This document shows positions 1-12,713 of a stretch of DNA of 64,000 nt, piece after piece (position 1 is the first letter of the stretch; each line of letters opens with the position of its first letter). The notes under the pieces are model-generated. The model saw only the letters and a list, made by a program, of their open reading frames with translations. It was not told the origin of the DNA and ran no database searches. The stretch comes from Leucocoprinus leucothites (lineage: Eukaryota; Basidiomycota; Agaricomycetes; Agaricales; Agaricaceae): NCBI GenBank assembly GCA_013368445.1, contig JAACJO010000005.1, forward strand, positions 1,612,001 to 1,676,000. The letters run 5' to 3'. The translations under genes were made by a program, and so were the position numbers.

Positions 1-3000
1 CATTCTACTGCTCATCGTAATGCATTGCTGCAGATACTCCCATTCCTCCATTCCAAATCCTTCGAGACGCGTACATCTGCTTCGGTGGCTATCTCGCAAA
101 TTTGCTCTCTAGCTCCATTCTGGACACCTTCTCAGCGGATAAATGGGATGGATGAGGATAAAGCGACAGCTGCACTAACGATTCCCGATTTTCCAACATT
201 CTCCGTTCAAGATCTCATTTCCCAAGGCAACCTACTTCTCGCATCTTCCGGGAAAGAATTTACTAAGCCCACTGGCATCCTTGCTACGACGGCTGAAGTA
301 AAAAAAGCACGAAAAGAGGCCATGGGGCGACTTGGGCTAGAATTTTTGGACGATGTTGCCGATGACATAGAGCTGGAGAAAGAACTTGCTGCCGACATGG
401 AAATTGATACCGAAAATATCAGCAAAGAAGGTGCTACCCGAGGGAACTCGCCAATGGATGTCTGCTCCGATGCCGGAGACACCAAGAGAGCTAGTTCTCC
501 CCCGACTCGCTCGCTCACTCCCATCGCCGCTTCCCCCACTACTCCCTCCGCACCTGATATAGACCTCAGCGCACTGTCAGCAAGAGAACGTAATCGCCTT
601 AAACGAAAGCGCAAGCAAGGCAATGGAGCGTTTGTCGCCGCTCCGCCCCCTCAGGCACCTGGAGCAAAATTCAGCACAGCTCCAGCCGGTTCTTCCAATA
701 AGTACGTCACTTGTCCTTTTATGCTATGTGTATTGACGAAATGTCAGGGCACGTCTCATCTCATCAGATGAAAAGTTTGTCTCTGGGACCCGTGCAAATA
801 GCCCAGTACTCAATGGGTCGGCTGAAGCAGAAAAAGTTGTCGTAGATCCCACGAAAGGGGGTGCCGTTTCCCCGAAAGATTCAAAACAGTCAAAAGCTCT
901 GGAAGTAGAGCCCGGTTACTGGATTTGGGATGGGGTAGTGAAAGTTTTGGAAGTTGATCTTTTCAGCCCTGCATGGGAGGTGCGTCATGGAGCAGCGCTT
1001 GCTCTCCGTGAGCTACTCAAGATACAAGGAAAATGTGGAGGCATGCGAGGTGTGTGTTCTCCTGCATTGGCGAAGATCATGCGATCTCAACTACAGGTTT
1101 TAGACGATGCTTCTAGCGAGGAAAATGAATTGGCTCATGAAAAATGGTGCAATGATCTTGCTGCCAAATTTTTGTGTGTTTTCGTGTTAGATCGGTTTGG
1201 AGATTTTGTTTCCGATCAGGTACTGTTATATATGATATGTGAACCTCTTCTGTCCACTTACTCACTGTAGGTGATTGCACCGGTACGAGAAACGGTGTCA
1301 CAAACAATGGCCTCCCTCATGTTACACATGCCGCGCAGGTCCCTTCTACACGTCCATCAAATTCTGCTTCAGATGATTCGTCAGGATTTCGTCGTTGCTG
1401 CTAATAACAGGGTCGAAAGCAAGAAACGATCTTCAAAAAAGTTAAAAGAGGACCCTGAACGTAATCACGTTTGGGAAGTCAGGCATGCTGGCTTACTCGG
1501 TATCAAATATGAGGTTGCTGTGCGCAGTGACATTTTTGATGACGAGGGTGGTGTGAAGCAAGAGGATGGTGTTATTACTCCCAGCCAAGCAGGCAAAGAG
1601 GTACTGGGTGATGTTGTTGAAGCTGCTATACTTGGGTACGCTGTTCATCGCTTCAATGTCGCATGAATCTGATCAATTTCTTAGTCTAGGTGATCGAGAT
1701 GATGACGTTCGATCGGTAGCAGCGACATGCCTTCTACCTGTAGCCCAACATCTTGTCGAACATTTACCGGAGTCCCTTGAGCGTATTTTGGTCGTTTTGT
1801 GGCATTGCCTCAGTGATATGAAGGATGATCTAAGCTCAAGTGTTGGCGCCGTTATGGACCTACTTGGTAACTTGTTCGCCTGAAAGGTTCTGAAAAAAGT
1901 CCACTAATCAATGTTCAACGTTCAATAGGAAAGTTAGTCACATATGAAAAAGTAATTAATATCTTGGCTAGTGAAACCGTCTCGTAAGTCCACCCCTCAC
2001 CCATCCCTTTGGGACCGCTGAACCCACTCTATCAAGATTACCCTTATCTACCCTTGCACCGACACTTTTCCCCTTCTTTCGACACACAATACCTAATGTC
2101 CGTCTTGCGGTGGTTAATACCCTTGCATCATTCATGGCTGTTCCACACCTGCCACGAGATTGGGTCTCCGTACAATTCTTGCGTCTGCTATTTCAGAACC
2201 TTATCTGCGAGGAACGCTCAGACATCCGCGATGCAAGTCTCTCTGCGTGGCGAGATGCATTCTGCTTATTGTCCTCAATCCCTGATTTCTTCTCCTCGCA
2301 AATATCGCAACAACTAACCTTAGATTGGTACGCCGTCGCGATGACACCGATTGGTATTGTGATCGATACATCAACCTTCCATCTACCATCGAATGCGAGT
2401 GGTAGTGATGGGGCGCTCGAACGTCACAACGTTGACAAGAATATGCTAGCCCAGGACCTCTCGCTGGTGCCTCTAGAAGTCATCTTTAAGGCACGAGTAG
2501 CCGCAGCAACCGCACTGGCTTACCAGCTTGTATACTGGCCTTCCGAGGTAGCCCTCACTTTTAATAGTCTTTCTGCTCTGCTCAACGAACCTTCATAGAC
2601 AACCGATGATTTCTTCCGGCCCATTTTGGCACATTATATCGACTCGAGTAGCATGCTTCAGAAGTTTCTGAGTGCCATCATCTCTGAGGAATGGGCTAGT
2701 AGTTATGAGCGAATATTTTCTCCTTCAATTCCTCTCATCTCCTCCTCCACACTCGCCAAAGAAATCGGCCAGAAAGCCCTTACATGGTTGCAAGGAAATT
2801 CCCCACCTGCCTATCACGAGATGGCATATACCTTGGGCCGCATTCATACTGAATGCATTGCACTTCTCCAGCTCTTTAACACTGAGTGTAAATTGCCTAT
2901 GTCCTCTATCCCATTCCTCGGCAGCGAGATCGACATTACCGACACTCGACCAAACTGCTTTACGATAGAGACAGCTCAACAGGCTGTTAATTCACATTTC

Positions 3001-6000
3001 AATCGCTTGAAAGACAGTCTCGGGCGGACGAAGAAGAAAGAGCTGGCCCTCATTTGCGAAAAGCGCGGACATGTTGTGACCAGTATCGAGCGATACCTGG
3101 AAATCAAGGGTCAATATGACATTCGAGTTGCGGCTGCATTCGCCGCAGCTTTTGTAGGATTTCGAGACATGCCCGATAAAGTCAGCCCAGTTGTGAAGGG
3201 TATCATGAACGGCATCAAGGTGAACTAGTCTTTAACATGCTATGTCCGAAACCTTACTTATGCCTTATTATAGAGCGAAGAAAACATTGACCTTCAGCAG
3301 AGGTCGGCTGTGGCGGTTGCTTCTTTCATAGAGTTCTGCTCGCAACATAACATCAAACAACCACCAGACAAGATCGTGAAGAACTTGTGTACCTTCCTTT
3401 GCCAGGATACAGAGACCACGCCGACATTCGCTTTCCATAGAAGGCACACGGATGGGATACTGTCCTTTCAGGGTTCTAATATTCGCATGCAGAAGGATAA
3501 AGCTGTAAACAAACCTCCAACACAAACGACCGACCCCGGAGGTACCGAAGAAAACAAGAAAGCTCATTTGTCCCGTCGTGGCGCTGGTTTTGCATTCAAT
3601 CAGCTCTCTTCCAAGTTCGGGCACAGACTCTTGGACGTGATCCCCAACATGTGGCATTCAATGGCCGGTGGGCTTCTGAGCGCATTTCAGAATGGTAAGG
3701 TGCATCCTTCCTTGGTTGCCTTCCCTTTTTCACACTACTACCCACCCAGGCTCGGTTGATCAATCGGATACATTGATAGAAAAGCAGTATGGGCAGGATG
3801 TGATTGATTCTTTGAGTGTCCTCGGGGCTGTTGCTCCCTCTTTTGATCCAGAATTATGGCCTCGTCTAGCGGAAGTGCTGCCAATTTTGGACCTCGCTCT
3901 TCGTAGTCGTTTTGCGATAATCAGGCAATCCGCGGCACGCTGTTTTGCCACCATATGTGGCGTGATGACAGCCGAATCAATGCGCTACGTCGTTGAGAAG
4001 ATCGTGCCTCTTCTAGCTGATCCACTCGTACTCGCAAATCGTCAAGGTGCAACAGAGTTGATATATCGTAAGGTGGTTGATCTTTCTGTTGCTTCGCCAT
4101 TGACCCAGCCCTCAGATATTGTCCAACGGTTAGATATCAAGGCTTTGCCATATGTAATCTTCCTTGTTGTTCCCGTGCTCGGCCGAATGAGCGATCCTGA
4201 TGACGATATACGATCAACTTCTACCAATACTTTTGCAGCTCTGGTGAAGATGGTTCCGCTTGAAGTCGGTCAACTGTTTCCCTGTTGGGGTTATTGCTAA
4301 TAACCATCTAGGCTGGCCTCCCTGATCCTCCAGGTTTTCCGGAAGATCTTCTTAAAAAACGTGATATTGAACGGGAGTTTCTATCCCAGTTACTTGATGG
4401 CTCCAAAGTGGCCAAATACGATATTCCAGTGTCCATCAAGGCCGATTTGCGGAAGTATCAGCAAGATGGTGTCAATTGGTTGGCTTTCTTGGCCAAATAC
4501 CAACTCCACGGGATCCTTTGTGATGGCAAGTGATGACCCTTGTAACAGATGATCTCATTCTCACTCGATTCCTTTCTAGATATGGGCCTCGGGAAGACTC
4601 TGCAGTCTATCTGCATCCTTGCTAGTAAACATCACGAGCGATTACAGCGATACCGCGAGACTCAATCGCCCGACGCTGTCCACCTTCCTTCGCTCATCAT
4701 TTGTCCGCCCACGCTTACTGGTCACTGGTACTACGAAATCCTCAAGTATGTGGACAACCTGAAACCCGTGTTGTATACTGGCAATTCCCGCGAACGAACA
4801 AAGCTGATCTCAAGACTCCATCAATACGATGTTGTCATCACTTCGTACGAAGTGGTTCGAAACGACATTGGAAACCTCGAGCACTTGAACTGGCTCTATT
4901 GTATTCTCGACGAAGGTCACGTCATCAAGAATGCAAAGACAAAGCTCACAAAGGCTGTTAAATGCATCCGTGCACAACATCGCCTCATCCTTTCCGGAAC
5001 TCCAATCCAGAATAATGTACTCGAATTATGGAGTCTTTTTGACTTTCTGATGCCGGGATTCCTTGGGACGGAATCGTCTTTCAACGAGCGCTTTGGAAAA
5101 CCCATTTTGGCTAACAGGGATGGAAAAGCAAAAAACGGCGAGGCCGGTAAGTAACACGACTTGGATGACTGGTTTCGACTGCTAATAGTCTATCAAAGCG
5201 GCTCTAGCGCTAGAAGCTTTGCATAAACAAGTCCTGCCTTTCCTTCTCCGAAGACTGAAAGAGGATGTCTTGAACGATCTGCCACCCAAGATCATCCAAG
5301 ATTATTATTGCGAACTTTCCGAATTACAAAGACACCTCTATGACGACTTCTCTGGATCAAAGGCTCGTGTGTCTGCCGAGGACACGATTCGGACGAAGCC
5401 TAGCAACACAGGCAAAGAGGATACAGGTCAACAACACATCTTCCAGTCCTTGCAGTATCTGCGGAAGTTATGTAATCATCCTGCACTCGTGCTCAAGAAT
5501 GACCAGGCCGCTATCAGTAGCGCGTTTGAAAAAGCCGGACTTCAGTCAACTTCCTTGAGTGACATTCACCAAGCGCCGAAGTTGCTTGCGCTCAAGTGGG
5601 TCCTTTGGTGTATAGTCTTAATCCCAAATATGTGACTTAACGTGTCTAATAGGCAACTATTGGTTGATTGTGGTATTGGTACCGCAGGCAGTCTGCGCAA
5701 CGACGCTACCGGTGGCGAGACCTCTGATTCCATCACTGATTCAAACGGTGCATTTTCTCAACACCGAGTTTTGATCTTCTGCCAAATGAAGCAAATGCTG
5801 GACATCATTGAAACAGACTTGTTCAAAGCTCACATGCAATCGGTCACCTATATGCGACTAGATGGTAGCACAGAGGCGAACAAGAGACATGCGATAGTCC
5901 AAACCTTCAACTCCGATCCGAGCATCGATTGCCTACTGCTGACCACGCACGTCGGAGGTCTTGGTTTGACGTTAACCGGCGCTGATACAGTCATCTTTGT

Positions 6001-6447
6001 TGAACATGATTGGAATCCGATGAAGGACCTGCAAGCGATGGACCGTGCTCATCGTATCGGCCAGAAAAAGGTTGTGAACGTTTATCGTCTCATCACGAAA
6101 GGAACCCTGGAAGAGAAGATTATGGGGTAAGCGTTTCCTTGACCAAGCGTCGCTAAGTGTGTGCTGACTTAACCGCTCTCAGCCTTCAACGGTTCAAGCT
6201 TAACATCGCCAACTCCGTTGTGACCCAACAAAATTCTGGCTTAGCATCAATGGATACAGATCTTGTCCTTGATCTATTTCGGCGTACAACCGAAGAAGAA
6301 GATGCAGCGGCTGCTAGCAAAAAGCAAAAGGAGACCCCTAAACCAACCACACAGAAAAATGTATTACAAGGTTTGGAGGATTTGCCTGCGGAGGAGGAAT
6401 ACGAAGGGTTGGACTTGTCTTCTTTCATGGGGTCATTGGGTAAATAA
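1..6447 (+). CDS. MOT1: MOT1/BTAF1, TATA-binding-protein-removing Snf2 ATPase (5' partial)
   Basis: Large nuclear ATPase that strips TATA-binding protein from DNA and so redistributes it between promoters. The reading frame is already open at base 1, and the first residues (LPFLHSKSFETR) match the start of the family's HEAT-repeat array, so only a short N-terminal piece is missing. HEAT-type helical repeats fill about 1-4300. The Snf2 ATPase follows: DMGLGKT (Walker A) near 4579, DEGH box near 4909 (the family's usual variant), LSGTPIQNN near 4999, then the C-terminal helicase lobe with GLGLTLTGAD and DRAHRIGQ near 5960-6065. The typical tail with LASMDTDLVLDLF and a short acidic end closes the protein. 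At least ten short introns interrupt it. One of them, 2548-2598, is a multiple of three in length and carries an in-frame TAG, so it must be spliced. The identification is secure; some exon borders are estimates. Confidence 0.95.
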
Positions 6448-6615
6448 TCATGGTCAATTTCGCGCTTCTAATATCCATCTTTCGGTGCCAAGGCGTTCGT
6501 ATCCTAAGTATGTCAAATATACTATACAATCATTTTGCGTCGTAATAAGTAATACAGAATCAAGTAGAAACATAGACAAGTGCGGAGGTGACAAACATAG
6601 AGAAATGGGAAATGA

Positions 6616-7422
6616 TCAGTACAAATAGTAAAGGCGTCGTTTCTTGAGAGAAGGTAGGTCCCTCCTCCACAAGCGTGGAAAGATGAACGCAAGAGTCAGT
6701 AAACCTGCCGCGGCTATCGCACCCACGATAATTCCAGTAATATCTCCCTTGGTCAAGCTCGACTGGTGGTACATCTTGGGCTCAAAGTACTTGACGCAAG
6801 TGGTATCTGTCCCGTTGGCGACATAAACCGGCGACATATGGGGCAGGAAATGAGCATTTGGGTCAGGTATTTCTGCTTGAAGCATGTACCACCCCTCCAT
6901 GAGATCAACTGCGCCCCAAGTGAAATTGGATGTGTCTGTGGAGACGGTGGATGACAATACACGAACGGTCGTTAGCTGGGAGGGTGGATATGACGAATAA
7001 CCCTCATATTTCCTGAGTGGACTCTGAATGATCGAGAACGTCAGATTGGAGTTTGGAACCGGACCCTCGTACACCCAAGAAAACGAGTAATTCTGGCATG
7101 TCGTGGCGTTTGTAAGAGCAAGGAAATGTAAACTGGAAGTAACATCTCGTTTGGTGTCGCCACTGAGCGCGGCTGGTTCAGAGGAAAGGGCGGGTGATGA
7201 TGATGATGATACCAAGTGGTCCATGGCTCGTGCATCGTGCAGCACAGTGTTGTCACTGACGTGCCCAGCACTCTCGCCATCTCCGCTCACTTGGATATTT
7301 CGATCATTGGGTGACTCCAATATCTTCTCATCTCGCTGGTGGGCTAACGGTGCTGGGGAGACGGGAGGCGAGACGAGGGCCAATGGCATGCTATTGTGAT
7401 TTCCTAGTCCTGATAATACCAT
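6616..7422 (-). CDS. Predicted single-pass membrane protein, unknown function
   Basis: A continuous 268-codon frame, family not recognised. The first 90 residues are rich in Ser, Pro and Asp and look disordered. The middle (about 95-215) contains several N-glycosylation sequons (NAT, NLT, NFT, NGT) and two spaced cysteines, which suggests a small extracellular domain. A strongly hydrophobic stretch (GIIVGAIAAAGLLTLAFIF, about residues 232-250) is followed by a basic tail (RRDLPSLKKRR), the usual charge pattern for a type I protein with a very short cytosolic tail. No clear signal peptide starts at this ATG, so an upstream exon may be missing. It is convergent with MOT1, with about 170 bases between the stops. 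Coding status is likely; the start is uncertain. Confidence 0.6.
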   Translation of the reverse strand: MVLSGLGNHNSMPLALVSPPVSPAPLAHQRDEKILESPNDRNIQVSGDGESAGHVSDNTVLHDARAMDHLVSSSSSPALSSEPAALSGDTKRDVTSSLHFLALTNATTCQNYSFSWVYEGPVPNSNLTFSIIQSPLRKYEGYSSYPPSQLTTVRVLSSTVSTDTSNFTWGAVDLMEGWYMLQAEIPDPNAHFLPHMSPVYVANGTDTTCVKYFEPKMYHQSSLTKGDITGIIVGAIAAAGLLTLAFIFPRLWRRDLPSLKKRRLYYLY

Positions 7423-8387
7423 CAGCCAACTAGAACCTAACTATATGTGAGAGATCATACACTAACAGACGAGGTCTCAACTACGTATTCGAGCGAGGTT
7501 TATCAACCAGGGCTTCACAGACTCGAGGGAATAAGGACGTGGAGAGGTCGACAGTGATCTACGGCTCAGGGACTAGCCAGTTGGATCGTCGTTAGTGCAC
7601 CGAACGGACGGAGAGAGAATCAATCGATGCTTGATAGAATCAGACGGAGAGCAAGAGAGAGGAGTCCAGAAGAGAGGTATCCAATAAACGTGTTTCCAGT
7701 GATCAAGAACAAGGCAGCAATAAGGCAGCTTCTTCTAGCCTGAGAGAAAAGTCATTGGTAGATGTTGCCATCTCTGAGCTCGGTTTCCCTTGAGAGTGAC
7801 TGGTTACTGCGGTGTCCACGAGGCCAGGAAAACTGAATAGCCCATGAAAACGCTTTCCTGAAAGAAGGAAACACGTTCCGCCACTTAGTCAACTAGCAAA
7901 ACATTTTTCCACGAAAGCGAAGTCTTCTTTGAATAGAGCCAAGAGAGGGTATGACGGTGTGAGTGGCCCTGTGAGAAAACGATCTCCAGCACGGTTGCGA
8001 GAGGGTGTTTGCAGACGTCATCCAGCGATTGATATTGTCACATGGGATCGATTTGAGGCGTTTGGAACATGGGAAAAGTACGGCCAGGCACCTGCCAGGG
8101 GACTGAGGATAGCAACTGGGTCTAGGCTTCAAATTTTCAGCTGCTTAAACTTTCTTGAAGAAAACGTCAATTTACGGGATGGCATTGTTCTGGGAACTCA
8201 ATGCTCCGTCTCAAGTTCTGAATGATCCGCAAAACGATATGTGCGACCTTCGGGTCTCGGGTCCGGCTTCTGAGCCGTTGTCAGGTCGAATATCACTAGC
8301 CGAAACCAAATAAATTAACCCTCCAAATCTAAAGAACACGAAAAAGAACGTTTAATGTTCACAGCGCCTCGAAAACGAATCAACCAA
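7423..8387. other. Intergenic, about 1 kb, no gene supported
   Basis: This lies upstream of the membrane-protein gene and downstream of the PEP7 stop. Frames open on both strands around 7893-8225 have no recognisable content. The stretch probably holds the 5' region of the leftward membrane-protein gene, possibly including an unseen first exon. Confidence 0.5.
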
Positions 8388-11104
8388 TCATCTTCTAGCC
8401 TTGCCCTTCCCTTTCTTCGAGTTAACATCAACACCATCCAGCATCCTCTCAATCTCTCTTCTAATCTCCTTCAGATTGACTTTCAAGCTCTTGATATCCT
8501 CAAACTTTCTTTGCGCGGTCGCTTCCTCGATGAATGATTCTAAGAGGGCTTCTTGCTCAAGCAGAGGTTGCAATGCTTGCGCTAGCTCGGAGTCTGGATC
8601 AATGCCAGGCTCTTCTACCAGATTTTCAAGGCCACCGGGTTCAGGCGTTGAAGGTCCGCCTGAGCCCTGGCTCTTGCTACGTGAAGGATTTGGAAGAGAC
8701 TGCGTGAACGACATTTAGTATTGGCTGAGGGTAAGGATATAAGACGTACTTGAAGAGGGAACATGTTCTTCTGTAAGAATAGATTGGCTCGCATGAGGAT
8801 GGCTGACTGAATGCGGCCTTGTGAACTACTGGGACCGTTTGGACAAGGAAGCTCCTTAATCCTCTTTGCTAAGACATCATACTGAGCGAAAGCTTCCAAG
8901 ATGCGTTTGCGTGCCGCAGATGCCTCTTTTGTAGGATGATCATTGTGACTGATAACAGTGATGTCAATATATGCGCCCGAATAAACCGAACGAGAGTGTA
9001 GAGCTGCTTACTTTAGCGCGAGGATGAGTTCTTGGAACTGAGGGAGTGTGTCCTCAATTTCTTGTTCCAGCGAGATGAAGGCCTGGGGTTTGGGGTTGAT
9101 GTATTAAGAAGAATAGAGAGAGAAGTAGAGCTGATAAACGTACTTCGTGCAACTTGACAAACGTGGGGGCATGCAACCTCTCTTGTTGATATTGCTCTCG
9201 CCTGTTGTGTTATATTAGCTCGAGTTTGATCGGAAAAACAGAGATGCACACAGAAGAATTGGTCGACACTCTCGACATATCCTAACACCCTTCAAGAATT
9301 TCTCATCATTGTCGATCTCATCAGCCTTACCAGTACCGACGTTCTGACGCTTTCGCACTCCATAATCCACACCCTCGCTAACCTCTTCAATCTTTCTCGT
9401 CTTTGAGTCGACCACGAAAAGAATTGAACACGTGGCTGGGCGTTGAGGGTTCTTAACTGGTAGTGAACAGATGATGCGCCCACATAACCGACAGTGATGT
9501 TTGCGATTTGTCAAGGGGTGGAATGAAGTTCTGATGGAAACGTGAGTCTTGTCTGACTGAAATAGAGCTGGTGTACTGATGGAACGCACAAACATAGAGG
9601 ACACTTAGAGACTGCCGAATCTTCTTCCCAAGGTGTGATACGCTGTTCCATAGCTACTTTCCTCGTCAATAGGTTTTATAAAGGGTCCATGAAATAAGAC
9701 GTACCCCTTTTATCCAGTTTACTATTATCCCCTAGATTTCCAGTCAAAACATTCTTCCATAAATCACCGGCATCTCGTAAATTGAGATTCTTATAGGTAT
9801 CCAAATCAAAGATAGATGAGGTCCGCCTGATACCTGTACTGGTGAGGCTGGATCCCGGTCGTCGCTTAGGAGAGCCTGTAGTGTGCACGCTAGATTTTGG
9901 TGCAAGGGAGGGTGGGTTGACCGGGAAGTGAAGGTCGACCAGTTTTTCCAAGCGCCGTTCGAGTTTGTTCCGTTCAACTCTCCCCATCCCAGTGCCGTCT
10001 TCGCCGTCACGCTTAGATTTCCGTAATGCCAAAAAGTCATCAGTTAGATGGCGGTATACTCCTTTAGGCTGAAACCCTGGCCTGTACGGGATCGAAAGGC
10101 GGTTCGTTGCCAAAGAACGGGATGAAGTTGATTTGTCGCTGGGGACAGGAGGAAGGGCATCCAGTTTGATAGAGGAGCTAGATGAGGCTTTGGTGACTGC
10201 TGGAGGAGATGTAAGAGAAGATGCGACAACAGGAACGACGGGTTTCTGTGCGGTATTGAGTTTGGATATTGGTGGTAACGCTTTCTCGGAAAAACTGGGG
10301 GATACAAAAGGTGAACGAGTGTTGGTAGGTTGAACATATAGCTGCGGCTCAGATTGATTATGATTCGAATCGACAGGTGGAGTCACAGATGCCTGACGTG
10401 GTGAGGGTAAGGAGGTAACTGAGTTTGTGAGGGAATGTATTTGTTGGCTGGCCACAGCCAGGGGAGATGGAGGAAGGGGCGTTTGGGTTTTGCGTAGTGG
10501 AGTAACATGACGAAATTTGGAAGCTTTGCGAGGCGCAAGAGCGGACAGTGGCCTTTCTGGAGATGCTAGAGCAGAGCTCGATGCAGTAGGCGACGATGAG
10601 GTAGAGACAATCAGAGAAGATGTGGATGCTTGTGCAGGTCGATGAGTGGACTGCGTAGATACAGTGTGCTGCGTCAGGCTGGGAACAACGGGAGTGTTGG
10701 GCTTAGAGCTTTCACTGTTAGCAGAAGCGCTTAATGGAGAGTCAGGAGACTCCTGCGAGTGGTTTGAAGCTGGAGGGGAGGGTAGTCCGTTTGTGAGGGG
10801 TGCGATAGGAGAAGGTGGAGCCAAGACGATCTTAGGGGAAGGCGAAGTGTTCTGCAGGCGATCTCTGGGAAATAGAAAGGCAGCGACGCTGTCCTTTTCC
10901 GACTGAACTGGAGGCGAGGCTGTTGGAGGGGCCTGTGCAGGAGGAGTGACGTTTGGGGCCAGGCGGGCACTAGAGCCATTGGAGGGGCCACGCGAATGTC
11001 GTTTGGACTGGAAAGAGTGTCAGTAGAGAAATAAAGAACAAGAGAAAGATACTGACACGGTAGGCCTGGTAGGGGAGGTGCTGGGTCGTGGTGGGCTCAG
11101 GCAT
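8388..11104 (-). CDS. PEP7: Pep7/Vac1-like FYVE-finger vesicle tethering protein (rabenosyn-type)
   Basis: Endosomal tethering factor that binds phosphatidylinositol-3-phosphate and Rab5/Ypt51, acting in Golgi-to-endosome traffic. Exon 1 encodes MPEPTTTQHLPYQAYR from 11104 and joins across an intron (GTCAGT...CAG) to a long Ser/Pro-rich disordered region (about 11019-9720). Next comes the conserved lead-in FQPKGVYRHLTDDFLALRKSK near 10045-10105. The zinc finger is split by introns: KCPLC, then HHCRLCGRIIC near 9480-9510, then CREC near 9235. The C-terminal part (8899-8388) matches the Rab5-binding coiled coil, with helical heptads such as LEQEALLESFIEEATAQRKFEDIKSL, and ends KGKGKARR. I did not find the N-terminal C2H2 finger of yeast Pep7. 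It shares an 83-base upstream region with TWF1. Confidence 0.88.
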
Positions 11105-11187
11105 GGTGGAGGTGCTGCGCTGGGCTTTGGCGCGGTTCTTGTTGCGCCAGCGCTAATTCCATCTGCCAGGCTGTTCCATCTCCCACC

Positions 11188-12464
11188 ATGTCCGCCTCTT
11201 CTGGCATTGCTGTCTCCCCAGACCTCACTGCTGCTTTTGCAGACGCCCTCAAATACACCTCTGTACGATTTATCAAGGTCTCCATCCAGAATGGTCTTGT
11301 TGCCGCCTCTTAATTATCTGGCTGGCAAGCTTATCACCCTGTGCAGAATCTCTTGTCCACGAATTGACCGTTGATGCCGCTGGATCCTTTGAAGATGACC
11401 TTGCGAAGCTTCAGGACAACGAGATACTGTCGGATACCGTTCCTGCTTATGTTCTGGCAAAGTTGGATCCCCCATCGACGGACTGGACGGCCTTCTCCTA
11501 TGTACCCGACCATGCAAAAGTCAGGGACAAGGTACGTCAAACTATTCCTTTGTGGTGCCTCGTTAATCGTACATGTCAGATGCTTTACGCCTCATCGCGC
11601 GCTTCTCTATTCAAATCCCTCGGATCCACTCTCTTCACGGATTCCATCTATGCCACTTCCAAAGCAGATTTGACCGCAGAAGCCTATCAAGCTCATTTAC
11701 GCCATCTCGCAGCTCCTAAGCCGCTATCTACCCGTGAGCAGGAGATGGCTGACGTGCGTGCTGCAGAAAGCGGATCTGCCTCTTATGAAGGCAGTCGCAC
11801 TCGTGTAACACACGTCGGTAGCGGTGTCGGCTTCAAATGGGCACCTGAGGTGGAAGAAGCTGTCACTAATCTTGGCCGAGGTGATAATTGTGAAATCATC
11901 GTTCTCGTGAGTCACTTCTCTCTCAAAGCCAAGTCAATGTAACTGAATACCGATTAGACAATTGATCCTGAAACGGAAACTGTTTTGCTCAAGTCGAACT
12001 CGGAAATTACGATCAACGAACTTGCTTCATCTGTCCCTAAGAACGAACCTTGTTATGCTCTTCTTGCGTGGCCACAATCGTATACTTCACCCCCACGCCG
12101 TGAAATTGGTATGTAATTGGCCTTTGAGGCGCCCTGTCTTTACTCACTCGTGCCCCCAGTCTTCATCTATTCCTGCCCTTCATCATCCCCAATCAAACAC
12201 CGCATGCTTTATTCTACAGGTTCAGGTTCAACACAACGATGGGCGAAAGAACTGCTCGTGTCTACTTGCCCAACAGTCCAATTCTCTGCTCGAAAGATCG
12301 AAACTTCAGATCCTCAGGAGCTCACAGAGAATTATATCGTTGAAGAACTTGGCCTCAAGGGCTCAGATCCTGATACATTGGGAGGAAATGGTGGTGCCCT
12401 TTCTAGGTCAAATGATGCGCCAAAAACATTTGCACGGCCCAAAGGCCCTCCGAGGAGACGATGA
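11188..12464 (+). CDS. TWF1: Twinfilin, actin-monomer-binding protein with two ADF homology domains
   Basis: Twinfilin sequesters ADP-actin monomers and caps filament barbed ends in the cytoplasm and cortical patches. The ATG at 11188 gives MSASSGIAVSPDLTAAFADALK and then RFIKVSIQNE across the first intron. The first ADF-H domain runs through LVHELTVDAAGSFEDDL, YVLAKLD and FSYVPDHAKVRDK, then MLYASSRASLFKSLG. After a linker, the second ADF-H domain starts at VGSGVGFKWAPEVEEAV and continues through CEIIVL, CYALLAW and FIYSCPSSSPIKHRMLYST. It ends in the basic tail ARPKGPPRRR, typical of the family and used for capping-protein or lipid binding. About five short introns. The gene is divergent from PEP7. 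Confidence 0.93.
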
Positions 12465-12713
12465 AAAAACTCCTGACCTGATTACTTTCAGAGTTGCATA
12501 TGCGAACACGCCGTACATTACTACATTTTGCTTGGCATCGCTGCGAGTATATACTATTAAGGAGATATCTCTCGAGTCATTTTGCTTCTACTTATAATAT
12601 ACCATGTGCTTGCCGTCGGGGATACTATCTGAGCTCAGGTGGTCATATACCGTCATCAAAGGATCAATTTCATTTCTGAATCATCGATCTTCCTTGCCTC
12701 CTTCAACCTCACT

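Noticed and set aside
207..623. Leftward 138-codon frame inside MOT1
   Set aside because: It is antisense to the MOT1 coding exon; the Ser/Ala-rich content mirrors that exon, with no family signals.
10645..10906. Rightward frame opposite the PEP7 disordered region
   Set aside because: Shadow of a Ser/Pro-rich exon; Gly/Glu-rich by complementarity.
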